From: Thelonectria olida
Lineage: Eukaryota; Ascomycota; Sordariomycetes; Hypocreales; Nectriaceae
Reading direction: 5' to 3'
DNA length: 64,000 nt
Assembly: GCA_020736575.1 (NCBI GenBank)
Contig: JAGPYM010000055.1
Span: forward strand, 89,751 to 153,750
The notes beneath the pieces were generated by a model, which made no database searches, was not told the DNA's origin, and saw nothing but the letters and a program-made list of their open reading frames with translations. Positions 24,101-34,900 of this stretch are shown here, in pieces (the stretch's first letter is position 1; each line of letters starts with the position of its first letter). The position numbers and the translations under genes are program-made.

Positions 24101-24891
24101 TTATTAATCTTAATAGCTATAGTAATAAACTCTATAAGGGTTTTAGGGCATTCTGCCTTATAGATTTTATCCTTAACTTTTTTTTTAAGTTCCTAATAGT
24201 AGATTTCTATAAGTATATTATTATTCTATTTAAGTTTAGCTGCAACTTATTAAAATATAATAGAGTAACTAGTAGTAGATTTAAGCTATTTAATTTAATA
24301 GATATTAGTAGCTATTTAGCGTTCTTTATTAACTATTCCAAATATATCTTTAAGTGCAGTTTTAAAGTTATCCTATTTTAAAAAGATATTAATTATATCT
24401 TAATTTTAACTGATATTATTATTATACTCGAGGTAGTCCCTTATAATAGGTTCGAACTAGGTGGCTGCAGTTCCCTCTATATAACTATAAGTATATATAA
24501 CCTTTCCTTTGGCCGAGGTAAGTTTATATAGAAACTATTAGAAGTAGGTTCTAAGATATATAAGAAAAGGTATAATATTTTTAAAAGTTCTATTAAAAGG
24601 TTCCAGTTAAGGTAGCTTAACTGCTTTACTAGGATTACATCCTCTATCCTATTAAATAGCTAGGGCTTATTATTTTTAATTTTACACTTAAATATAAAAT
24701 TAGTTAATTAAGTTTTAAAATTATTAGACCTTAATAGTAATTTTTATATTATTAGGTGGAGTATTATAAGCTGGGGGTAAGTTATTTAATATAGGGTTAG
24801 GAGTATTAGTAGGTTAACTTCTAAATATAGTTATAATAGTATAGTATTACTTAGGGTAATATAGTAACCTTCTAAATAAGAGCTTTTAATA
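21170..24891 (-). pseudogene. gypsy-A gag/protease region, decayed
   Basis: AT-rich sequence between the transposon and the right LTR. The 5' edge of the RT lies at 21170-21200. By its place next to the 5' LTR on the minus strand it should encode Gag and protease, but stops are too frequent for a reading. It matches, in inverse orientation, the stretch 39850-41222. Confidence 0.6.
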
Positions 24892-25269
24892 TATAATAAT
24901 TTAGTTAATTCCTAATGGATAAGACTAGAGGGTTTTAGGTTTATATTAGTAAAGAGATTAGGGTATTAAAGTTTAAGTAATATAATAGGTTATTATATCT
25001 AGTAATATATTTAAAGTAAATAAGTGTAATTAAATTATATTAAAAGCTAAAGTAGTTATATCTATCTAATATATTAAATAAATGTATTTATATACTAAGG
25101 GGGTTTTCCTTAAATTATAGTTAAGATTATAAGCCTTCCTTTAGATTATAATTATAAGAGTGATTTAAACATTTAGATTGCGCTTAAAAGGGTGATCTTA
25201 TAGCGATTGGATAATAAAAGTGGGGTTAGTGTAGGGCATGTGATGGAGTGTTCGTTACGGACCGTGATA
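24892..25269 (-). repeat. gypsy-A right LTR (5' LTR in coding sense)
   Basis: 378 bp pair of the left LTR. The last ~80 bp, facing the ABC gene, keep many G/C positions (for example GTTCGTTACGGACCGTG) that are A/T in the left copy. Confidence 0.88.
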
Positions 25270-25732
25270 TAAAAGTCTGTCAAATCGGCAATTTCCTACC
25301 AAAATGCTATATAAAAACTCTTAAAAAAAACTATATATATCTTTAAATTTTTTCCTAAAAATTCATATATATATAAATAAATAATAAAATTTTAAAATTA
25401 CTAAAAAAACTTTTTAAAAAATCTTATATTAAAGTAAATACTAGACTTTAAATATAAAACATTTTTTAAAAAAAATTTATAGTGGGTTATAGTGGACTTA
25501 TAGAAGGGGGGAGTTTTAAAAAAATCTTTTTTTATATATTTTTTAAAATAATTTATTAACAATTAAATTTAAAATAAAAAAAGTCTTAAAATAATAATAT
25601 TATACTATTTATATATATAAAAATATATTTATTTTTTAAATTTATATAGGCTATTATAGTTTTTTTTAAGAGTGTTTATCTAGTATTTTGGTGGAAAAGT
25701 GGTACTTTTGACAGACTTTTGAGAGGGAAGTG

Positions 25733-27324
25733 TAGTCAGACCTCATGGTCAATTTGCAACCTAATGGAAAAGCTAACTAATAGCGGCCAAGCAATCCTCT
25801 GCACGATTCATCAGCCTTCTGCGATGCTGTTCCAGCGATTTGACCGACTCTTACTGCTCGCCAAGGGAGGAAAGACTGTCTATTTTGGGGAGATCGGCAA
25901 AAGTTCGTCCACCTTGATCGACTACTTCGTCCGTAATGGCGGCCCTATGTGCCCACCAGATGCAAACCCAGCCGAGTACATGCTCGAGGTCATCGGCGCT
26001 GCCCCAGGAGCTCATACCGATATCAATTGGCCGGGAATTTGGCGTCAGTCCCGGGAGTATCAGGCGGTGCAAGACGAGCTACGCCGCCTAGTTGCTGAGT
26101 CTCAGTCGTCGACCCAGAACTCAAAAGCTACACATACCGAGTTTGCTGCGCCTTTTAGCACCCAGTTTTGGGAAGTCACCAAGCGGGCTGTTCAGCAGTA
26201 TTGGCGGAGCCCGGCATATCTCTACTCCAAGGCATTTCTGTCCTGCGGTGCTGTGAGCTACCACCCTTCAACCCTCTATGACGATAGTTGCTAAACATGC
26301 CAGGCTCTTTTCATTGGTCTCTCCTTTTTGAACATGAAGAATACTCAAGGCGGTCTCCAGAACCAAATGTTCGGGGTGTTCATCTTCCTTACTGTTTTCA
26401 GCCCCAGCTAGTCGACCAAATCCTTCCAATCTTTGTCTCCCAACGCACCATGTATGAGGCTCGCGAGCGGCCATCCAAAGCGTACTCATGGATGGCATTT
26501 CTCGGTGCCAACTTCTTGATAGAGGCTCTCTGGAACTCTGTATGTGCCTCCCGCTTTCTTCATCGATTCTGTTCAGCGCTAACTCCCCTATCCAGCTTAT
26601 GGGGGTGTTCAGTTTCATCCTCTGGTATTACCCGATTGGACTCTACCGCAACGCCAGACATACTAATGCGGTTCACTCGCGTGGCGCTACTGTGTTTCTC
26701 TTTGTTTGGGTATTCTTTCTCTTCTCCAGCTCCTTTGCGCACCTGGTTATTGCCGGCATGGACAGCCACGAGGTTGCTGGCGGCCTTGTCGGACTTATGA
26801 CAATTCTCATGTTCTCCTTCTGCGGGTAAGTTTCTGCGACTTAGCTCATTCTGTTTCTAAACAGCCCCCTTCAAGCCCAATCTGTTGAAAATCGTTGACT
26901 AAGGCGTCAAAGTGTCATTGCCGGTCCTCACGCCTTGCCTCGTTTCTGGATCTTCATGTATCGCGTCAACCCGTTCACGTACTTTGTCGAGGGTTTCTTA
27001 GGCACCGCACTGGCAGACGCACCAGCCAGCTGTGACGATAACGAGTTCGTCCAGTTTAAAGTTCCCAGTGGCAGCACCTGTGGGGAATATATGTCCAGCT
27101 ATATTTCGATGGCTGGCGGCTTCGTCGCTGATCCTGACGCTGCCGATAGCGACCTGTGCGAGTACTGCGCTATTAGCGAGACGAATCGATTCCTTAAGCT
27201 GGTCAATATTAACTTCGATAACCGATGGAGGAACTTTGGCATCATGTGGGTGTTTATTATCTTTAACATCTTTGCTGCCGCAGGCTTATACTGGCTGGCT
27301 CGAGTCCCAAAGAGGGTAGCATGA
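25733..27324 (+). pseudogene. PDR-type ABC transporter, 3' part (end of NBD2 and TMD2)
   Basis: Continues the gene cut at 14806. 25735-26252 begins [15 protein letters not shown] and holds the NBD2 H-loop (LCTIHQPSA). Further exons 26304-26539, 26596-26825 and 26913-27324 encode TMD2 ([52 protein letters not shown]) and end ...YWLARVPKRVA. Exon 3 (415 nt left plus 518 nt right) is divisible by three, so the insertion alone breaks that exon. Exon 26304-26539 has 236 nt and changes frame at CCCC (26402-26405) between VFIFLTVFS and [10 protein letters not shown]; one more base would give 237 and restore it. Without both breaks the protein would be ~1472 aa, normal for PDR transporters. Confidence 0.92.
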
Positions 27325-28265
27325 GCCGGTCTAAGTAGTACTTGAATATATTAGAGAGGCTAGAGGTAGTATATACGTGGACTGGACAGATTGGAAGTTG
27401 AATTTTAAGGGATCTGTATTTAACATTCTTTTATTAATTTTATTATAGTCAAAAATGCCGACAGTCTAGGAACACAATAGAGAGGTCGATGCAGGCCAAA
27501 CTCTAGCATTGCATCTGTCTCAACAATCTTCTCAATAGGGCTCACGGTTGGTCTCAAGGTGAAAATCCCCGTTATCTTTTTGTATAAATAACCCCCCGCT
27601 CTTGGGATCTTTAACCAATTTCAGTATTAAGTGTTAATATTCTCTCTAGTAACGGCTAAAGTATCAAGTCCTGTTCGAGGAGTTGTGCAGTCCACGAGCG
27701 ATTCTTGCCATTATAGGCATCGTACAGGGTCGAGCCAAACTCCTGCTTGAATTCCTTTCCGTCATCATCGCTCTTCTTTTGGCATTCTTTGGCTTTTCGG
27801 CATGCTTGGAAGGGACGTAGTGACAGTTGAGGTCTAAAAGCTCATCCTATACGTAAAAGGGTTACCTGGACAAGTGCGATTTTTATGGCCGATTTCGAGG
27901 CGTTTGAGACCAATCTATCGACGTAAATTAAGTCCGAGACATTTGAACAGTTTTGGAATCTGGGAGACTTGCGAAACTTCCAGTTTGAACTTCCCTATTG
28001 TCTATGTTCATGGCCTCCGTGTGCTATATATGGGTCTAACATGCTATCCGTCTAATACATCTGCCAGGAAATCACCAGTATGTCTGCCAGTCTATGTTAC
28101 CATCAATGCGAAGGAATTTCGCCGGTCGATACGCGCTGAAGGTCTCTCTATTGAGTGACCAAAAAAACACTTGGCCTGCAAAGAGACACCATGAGGCCGG
28201 CGAACCTCATATGTGCGTTTTTACATCCGGGGGTTAAAAGACATAATTTGTCAAGTTGATTCTTG
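27325..28265. other. intergenic
   Basis: About 0.9 kb of normal-composition DNA. A 94-codon frame at 27874-28158 lacks recognisable features and is not called. The 3' UTRs of the flanking convergent genes should lie here. Confidence 0.5.
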
Positions 28266-29457
28266 TCATATCCTTGCCAAGTCTACCATGTAAGCAGGGA
28301 TGCCGCCAGGTGCCTCCTTCTCATACCAAGTCTCGTAATCGTCAAATGAGAGCGTCGCCTCGTGCATCTCTGTAATTTCTTTGCTATCCCAGATGCCTTC
28401 CCGCCGGTTCAGTGATCGCAATAGGTTCAGCGCGCGGCGTCGGGAATTTGTATCTGAACAAACTCGGACGACAAAGGAGAGGCCAGAAATAAGGTCGCCG
28501 TCTAGAGAGAAAGTGAAATGACTCGGGGTAGGAAGTGTCTTCATCAAAGCTTCCGCAGCGTCGAGAAAGTCGGCTGTCGGGTCCAAGCATGGCTCAGGCG
28601 CAAAGTAGAGGTGCATGCTCCAGAACCTTTGCGCCAAAGTAACGCTCAAGAGTTGCTGAGATACCGCAAGAGGATTTTTCCGGTGCTCTAGGACTGTTTT
28701 TGTCAGCTCAAAACAAGCAATCCATTGCCTGAATCCCCTTTGCACCTCTTCAAACAGAGCATCGGCATCACCATAGTCGTGCCAATCTTCTCCATTCACA
28801 GCCTCTGAAGTTTGCAACGAGTCAACTTTGGAAACTCCATATAAATCCGCTCTAGTGATGTCCGCGTTTCTAACACAAAGTTCGTGTAACCCGTAGGCAG
28901 CTTCTTCTAAATCTTGAAATGGCCCTAAAGAAAGATTGTTATTGGACTTGGCTCCGGCCATAGCCCAGCGCTGTCGTCTATCAGGTAAAATGGTATCGTC
29001 CATGAAGGTCGTTGCCTCGATGCTCAAATGCGAGAACATCTCCTCAAGTTTCCTGGTCATGGCGCAGTTTTTTCACCGGAAGCGAGGGCTGGTAGGGTAA
29101 GGAGATGGTTGCCTGCTCGAAGATGTCGGACGGATTCAGCATATCCGCCACAAATACCCTCAAAGGCAATGAAGAGAAGGCAGCAAACTAAGGCGCAATG
29201 AATATTCTCGACCGAGTCAACCGACATATAGGGTATGATTCGAGAGACAGCCTTATTGTAGTGCGTTGTGAGGAGTTTCATCTGTTGCGGCGAGCGGGTA
29301 TCGTACCCCGTCACACTGGACACGATCATTGCGACAAGGGCGGCACACAGGCTTCTCCTCGTCGCATTTGAGATGTCTGATCCTACCGCGTATGGAAACT
29401 GATTAGCGACAGACCAACACGCATAAGTCTCAGAATGCCAAACTTACTTGCTATGTC
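28266..29457 (-). pseudogene. Zn2Cys6 / fungal_trans_2 (DUF3468-like) regulator relic
   Basis: Minus strand. Half of a zinc cluster survives at ~29371-29313 (KCDEEKPVCRPCRNDRVQC), preceded by a plausible intron 29457-29383 (GTAAGT...GCTAATC...TAG), but no CX2C first half is found before it. In a different frame, immediately after, comes the regulatory domain (LLTTHYNKAVSRII, ALVCCLLFIAFEGICGG, SVRHLRAGNHLLTL), normally ~100 residues downstream of the cluster, so a segment is missing. A run of six A (plus-strand T 29068-29073) then shifts the frame between ALASGEK and MTRKLEEMFSHL. The last 264 residues (to ...IPAYMVDLARI) are open. Non-functional as it stands. Confidence 0.75.
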
Positions 29458-29578
29458 ACGAAAGACACCCTACCTGTTAGCAAGTTGCCGAGTTCCCGCT
29501 CGAGAGACTTCTGACGTACCATGTGATGCACCCCGTACGGACTTTTCGGCCACATGCCCGTCGGAACTTTGGCTTCTT

Positions 29579-30118
29579 TTTGAACCTGGCTTGATGAGGG
29601 ATGGAGTTTCTACGGGAATTTGCTCCTTTCCTGTCGAGGACCCAGTCAAGACTGGCGAGGACGGTACACCATGGGCCATTCTGGACGGTTGCCATGTCAA
29701 TCCCGGCACTTTACCAGGCGGTGTTGGGCAACCATGGAACCCAAACGACAACAAGGGAAAGTTGGCAACGCATGAGATTGGACACTGGCTTGGCCTCTTT
29801 CACGTGTTTCAAGGGCAGAATTGCATGGGCGAAGGCGACTTTGTTGACGACACTCCTGCACAGTGGGAAGTAACCAACGGTGGATGCCCTGCTGGCAAAG
29901 GCTCATGCCCTGAGCAGCCTGGACTCGGCTCAATTCACAATTATATGGACTATTCTGATCAAGACTGGTAAGTACGATGAGACTCAGTGGCTTGCTTTCG
30001 CTAACAAGGCTGCAGTCAAACCGAGTTTACTCCCGGGCAAGAAGAGCGGATGTATCGCTCTTTTGATAGGTTGAGAAAAGGCAGAAACTTTGACATGCAC
30101 AAGGTTGGTCCAATTTAG
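29579..30118 (+). pseudogene. pappalysin-like (M43, MEP1-type) metalloprotease, 5'-truncated
   Basis: Normally a secreted fungal zinc protease. The surviving C-terminal half has GICSFPVEDPVKTG, DGCHVNPGTLPGG, the zinc motif HEIGHWLGLFHVF (HExxHxxGxxH) and the Met-turn NYMDYSDQD. One GT-AG intron (29968-30015) leads to QTEFTPGQEERMYRSFD and a stop at 30118. No signal peptide, propeptide or N-terminal half is found upstream: the open frame reaches back to 29435 but with unrelated residues, and then meets the broken start of the divergent regulator relic. I place the start of homology at ~29579. Probably non-functional. Confidence 0.8.
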
Positions 30119-30856
30119 GGGAAGCATCCTTGGACGATTGTGGTTTTTACATGTATTTTGGCGGGCGGTGGTTTACGTGCTGAGATCCCAGTTCGTTGCA
30201 GCCCAGCTGTTAGGGTATTTCCAAAAGCCGGGGACAGAAGAAGGTGTGCCGATTGCAAGTATCAGGAGTCGCGGCAGCTGACAGCTTGGCAGAGGCCGCC
30301 AGAGCATCATTATTAGGTCCGCGGGGCCTTGTAATGTCGCCTTCAAGGTAGCCTAGACAAGGTACTTCAATCCAGTTTCGGCATGTTCTCAGACTCTCTG
30401 CAGTTATACCTCACAGTCCAGCCGACCCATCAGTGGCCGGGATCTACGGAATGAATAGAATGGCGTGTATCCATGAGCTTGCTGGCACCCGCCCTCTTAG
30501 GCATCGTCTTTCGAGCTTCAGTCGGAGTGGGACCGTAACACTCTCCGAGCACTGGCTAAGGCCGAGGACAGGTCGAAGTTACTTATTCGGATGGTAAGCT
30601 GTGCTTTGTTCCGTGTATAAATATTAATATTGAAAACACCAAGACGAAGACTACGGAACGAATGGAATAACCGATAAAGAGGCCTATGTTGCTCGTCATT
30701 GATATGCAGTAGTAGTTGAAGTTGGAGCGTACATATCCACAATCCAATCATGCACTATCTACATGGGACATTGAGATGCCGATGGCCATTACGTATGATA
30801 GCTCTGTCATCAGCCTGTATTGTATGAGTCAAATCGATGAATCTTGCTTTTGGCGA
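30119..30856. other. intergenic
   Basis: About 0.7 kb between convergent genes. Nothing coding is recognised. Confidence 0.5.
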
Positions 30857-31904
30857 CTAACCACTGTGGCAATAGTTCGCATCGAACCAGACCTTGCTTC
30901 CGTAGCCACTACCCAGAACCTTGTCGATAGTGATGGCACTCTTCAATTCTGTAACAAAGGCTCGCTTTCCCGAGGCTCCGGGACCGGTGTTGCCAAACTC
31001 ACTGAAGGTGACGTGACCGGTTCGCTTGTCGGTAGGGTTCCAGACAGACCATCCCGCGGAGTTGACAACCGATGTCATAGACGTTTTCTGGAAGATGACG
31101 CGGGCGTACTCTCTCCAGGGGCGACCGAGATAGTACGCGCCATTGGGGACCTTTTCGCCATCGGCGGCAGCAATGTCGCAGCCGTTGAAGACATAGTACG
31201 CGGGGTTGCTATCGCTATCACGGCCGCTGGCTGATCCAACCCGTTAGCGAGAGAAACAGAATGGTCTGAGATCAGCTCGAGGACTTGCCGGTGATGTAGC
31301 CTAGGCTTTTGCCAAGAACGCGAAGGTGGACTCGCTCAAACCAGCTCTTGGCCTTCTGCCCAAAGATGAAATCGGTCGCGCCCTCAATCAGGCAGTCTAC
31401 GAAAACCTGACTGCCCTCATTGCTCAGGACGGTATCCTGAAAACCAAGGAACTGGCAGCCATAGAACCCGCTGTCGGTAAAGGAGGCCAGGGCAACCGCT
31501 TGGGATCCTTGGCCGTAGGTGTTCTCAACGTTAACGTTGTAAAGCTTAAAGTTAGGAGCCCGAATGCCAAGTGTGGCGGTCTGCTCGTTGGACAAGCCGT
31601 TCGCCTGTGAGAGGCCATGGGTAATAGTCACAGTGTTGGTCTTGTAGGTGTTCGTGTCGCTTGCCGATCCGTAAATGGTAATCTGTGCCTTGGTGGAAGG
31701 GATAGTGACCTTCTCGTTGTATTTGCCAGGGGCGATAAACAGGCATTGCGCGCCCGAAAGCTTCACGACGGCATTCACGCCGGCCTGGATGGTGTTGTAG
31801 TTGCCATTGGTCTTGGACACGGTTTTGCAGCCGCTAGGGGCGGTAGTCCGGCTCGCAGCGAGGGCCTCGGCGCAAAGTGTGAAGAGAACATAAAGAAACT
31901 TCAT
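30857..31904 (-). CDS. secreted pectin methylesterase (CE8), 329 aa, 2 exons
   Basis: Removes methyl esters from homogalacturonan in plant cell walls. Exons 31904-31289 and 31230-30857. The first ~16 residues (MKFLYVLFTLCAEALA) form a signal peptide. The family's right-handed beta-helix motifs are present: GNYNTIQAGVNAV (~34-46), SQAVALAS (Gln135), GFQDTVL (Gln156/Asp157), DFIFGQ (Asp178) and GRPWREYARVIF (Arg242, Trp244). These include the two catalytic Asp and substrate-binding Arg. Length is normal for fungal CE8. The intron (31288-31231) uses a GC-AG pair (GCAAGT...CAG); splicing there gives GYIT|ASGRDSDSNPAYY, a conserved stretch. No lesion seen. Alternative reading without the intron stops at 31272 and would lose the active-site Arg. 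Confidence 0.93.
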
Positions 31905-31978
31905 CTTGGCTTTGAAGAGAATGCGAAAGATTGTGACACCTGCTTCCCAAACGCCGGAACTAGGATAAGACGACGTAT

Positions 31979-31986
31979 CTTATATA
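31979..31986 (-). promoter_or_regulatory. TATA box of the pectin methylesterase gene
   Basis: TATATAAG on the minus strand, 75 bp before the start codon: a good match in sequence and spacing. Confidence 0.6.
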
Positions 31987-34900
31987 GGTGTCTACCACTG
32001 TGCTCAAGTTCGCCAGCCTCTAGGGTTGATTAGTGGTTCGTATCCTTGTCAAGAGTCCGCAATAAGAACTTGATGTAAGTGATACATGAGGAAATACGGC
32101 AAGATGTCTACTGGTGGAAATCCCAAACCCCTGGTCCCAGTCCGAGCGGCTTGATTAAGATGAAACAAAAGGGTCATGCAATGAAATGTGCCCAATTAGG
32201 AAACTTTATCGGAATTCGGCTGTGCTATGGCTTCGGTTGCTTCCGAAGTGTTTCGTACCCTACCAGTGTAAGACGCGAATCAATGGCGGTCCATGGTAAC
32301 GAGCGGTCCTTGAATATATCCTCCAATCAACGGCAGCCCAAGCTCCATTAACGTTCCGTGCTTCCCCTTTGGGACTGCAAGCCTGTTTCCTACTCTTGGG
32401 ATCTTATCCAATCCCTCTACCGTGTCCATTACGCGAGAGTCGAACGTTTCCAACAGCCCATTTGCGAAACCTCCTTTTCCCCAGGGGTTATATACTTGTC
32501 CGACTATCCTTGCGGGTATGCCAACTTTACCTTTACTGTTGTTTCAAGTGCATTAATATTATGAGATAATTCGCTTGTTTACTCTCTGGCGGTAGATAAA
32601 GAAGTACGGCGCTCAGTATCTGTTTTTAATAGAGGTATAAATAGGTATTGCCGTAGCTCTCTAACATTAATCATTCGCATAAATAAATCAGCTAATAGAG
32701 CACGGGGGTTTGCGAAGGCCGGACAATTCGATGGTTCTGACGGAGAGATGAGCCATTGAGCCGCGTTAACATATCATACTCACGAAAAACGTTGCAAAAA
32801 AGGGGCCGCCATCTACTGCGCTGGAATGATAGAAACTTCAAGGTGAGAAGGGTTCAATTTCAGCTCGAGGAAGGAAGTCGACTAAGGGGTCGTGGGGAGC
32901 GCAAGGGAGAAAGGTCCATAAGCATAGGTGATGTGAACTTTGAAGTAAGAATGCCCTACTTAATCACGCAAATGGAGAACGGCTGAGAAACCAGTTCCGG
33001 CTGTTTCGAATCATTTGATGGCATTACTATAGTAAAGATGTATACGAAAAGTATAGTAAGTATACCTCTAGGAGACTAATATTCCGGCGCCGTGCATTCA
33101 ATTTCACATGAACGTACCTTGCCGTGTTCCGCCTTCTACTCACAATGCCTACCTCAGCAGCTCAACTCTACATAGAGATGGATGCATCCTTCCCGGGCAA
33201 TTGCTTACTTTATATGTCGGATGCTTGATCAATCTTGACTCCTGTACAGGATGGGCCAAGGATTTATTTCAACTCATGGGACTCTGGCCAACAAAGGTCC
33301 ATTCGATGTCTAGCCTGTGATGGAATCTGGCCTCCTCTCCAGCGGCCTTTCCCAACATTTCTTATGCCAACCACTCCGTATTCTTTACCCAATCTAATGA
33401 ATCTTGGGTCGTTTCATCCTGCCAAACGGAGGGCATTGTGGAGATGACTCTTTGCAAAGAGAATTCCATTGCTCACGAGCTCATTATGAGGATTCTTCTC
33501 CGATATAAAGATGACCACCGGCATTACGTAGGGCAATTCCGCTATAATAAATCCCTCAAAACGGTCCGAGTTTATCAAACCATACCGATGCATATGGGCG
33601 GCCGAAGGACGGCAAGGTCCTTCTTGTCTGTGGCAGATGTTCTCACCTCTCCTCCATCCAATCCCAGCCGAGGTGAACTGTGCTGGGTGGAAGTTTCTTG
33701 GGATGGCCTCTTAGAATGCTAGTTCTCGTGTCGTCGCTCTGTTTTGCGTTTTACCTCGGCCAAGGGACAGGCTACTGACATGGCGGTTCAATGAATTGAA
33801 ACCCCCTAACCAACGCTTGGAGGCTACCTATCTAATCCACTAGCACCTGTATCCTGTATTTCATAAAAGTCGGGAAGAACTTGGTAGAGTTATTCATAGC
33901 ATCTAATTACGTACTGCTACCTCAAGCTGCATCGAAATATGCAAAGGCCATCGAAGGCCGGACTTGGTTATCACAGCCGTCTACACACCCAACTTGGATG
34001 GGCGGCAAACTAGCTCTGCGCCGATCCGACACACACTCGGTCGGATGGCTTGCCAAGGACGCCACGAAACGGTGTGGCTTGTTGAGAAGAAAAGGCCTCA
34101 ACTCGAGGCTGTCACAGAGTCTCGAAGAGGCAGTCATGACCGTCGATCCTCAAGGTGCACATGTTACTCCGCTCGTAACCTTCTCTAGGTCGGGACAAAG
34201 GTGCCTGCTGGCCCAGCTGGTTTGAGTTATTAGGCTGTAATACGTAACTAGGTAACGTTAGTTATCTATCAATCTGGAAAGGTGGAGGGTTGTGTAGCCT
34301 CGGGGTTGGGCTGCGAGGAACCTCTTCTTATGTGATATCGCTCAGACCGGTGACTTGCAGGATCTAGGCCGCCCCAACGCAGCAATAACTGGCCAGAACG
34401 TTGATTCGCATCTGCATGTCAGATGCTTGTGGGCTCTGGCCATGCGTCTGACCTCGTATTCAGTTCTCAATCTGCAACATGCGCCGGCTGTTGGCATCTC
34501 ATGAACTCAGAGCCTCAAACGGCCCCCAAGCTTTGCCGAGGGCTGAGGGGGGGCTGAAATGGCAATGTTTGTGGAATGGGTTCCATTCTCTGCTTCTGCA
34601 TAATAAGTGAGGCTTCGATACACGAATTGCACGGGTGACGCCCTAACTCTGCAGGGCTGGGCTGAAGGTCTGCATGCAAGAATTCTCTGGCAATGGAGGA
34701 TAGGTGCGCTTCGCGGACTTTGGGCTGTCGATGTTTCAAGTTGCGACATGAGTTGAATGAGTGGTAATTGTCTCTTCTTGTAAATGAGTCAGGCGCCTCA
34801 AACCTGTGACTGCGTCCCTTCTCGCCTCGATTATTGGTCTACATTCGCGACATGAACTCATACAACGTTGATCCAACAACACGTCCCAGGATGTCTTCGG

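Larger units (their letters stand above)
14823..25269 (-). mobile_element. Ty3/gypsy LTR retrotransposon, RIP-mutated, coding on minus strand
   Basis: Two direct repeats of 378 bp (14823-15200 and 24892-25269) bound the element. The flanking 5-mer is CAAAA on the left (14818-14822) and TAAAA on the right (25270-25274), consistent with a 5-bp target duplication with one RIP change. LTRs start TG and end TA, probably from CA. Order on the minus strand: 5' LTR (right), gag-like region, reverse transcriptase, integrase, polypurine tract, 3' LTR (left). Total 10.4 kb, of which 1.86 kb is a later DNA transposon, leaving ~8.6 kb. Nearly every frame is broken by stops and the DNA is TpA-rich, so it is dead. 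Sequence of the same family recurs at 38.3-41.2 kb. Confidence 0.9.
14807..25732. mobile_element. TA-flanked inverted-repeat (MITE/Tc1-mariner-like) element, interrupted
   Basis: The element consists of 14807-14822 plus ~25271-25732, about 470 bp once the inner insertion is removed. Left end CAGTGGGGTCCCAAAA continues across the retrotransposon as GTCTGTCAAATCGG. The reverse complement of the right end reads CACTTCCCTCTCAAAAGTC, then TGTCAAAAGTACCAC. The terminal inverted repeats match imperfectly over ~80 bp and both contain a CCAAAAT-type motif ~45 bp in. It is flanked by TA on both sides (14805-14806 and 25733-25734), the target duplication of Tc1/mariner-type elements. The interior is extremely A/T rich and has no reading frame, so it is non-autonomous. 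The host ABC frame is restored exactly if the element and one TA are removed. Confidence 0.8.

Noticed and set aside
27874..28158. 94-codon frame downstream of the ABC gene
   Set aside because: No motif, no conserved features, composition of random frame; intergenic DNA is more likely.
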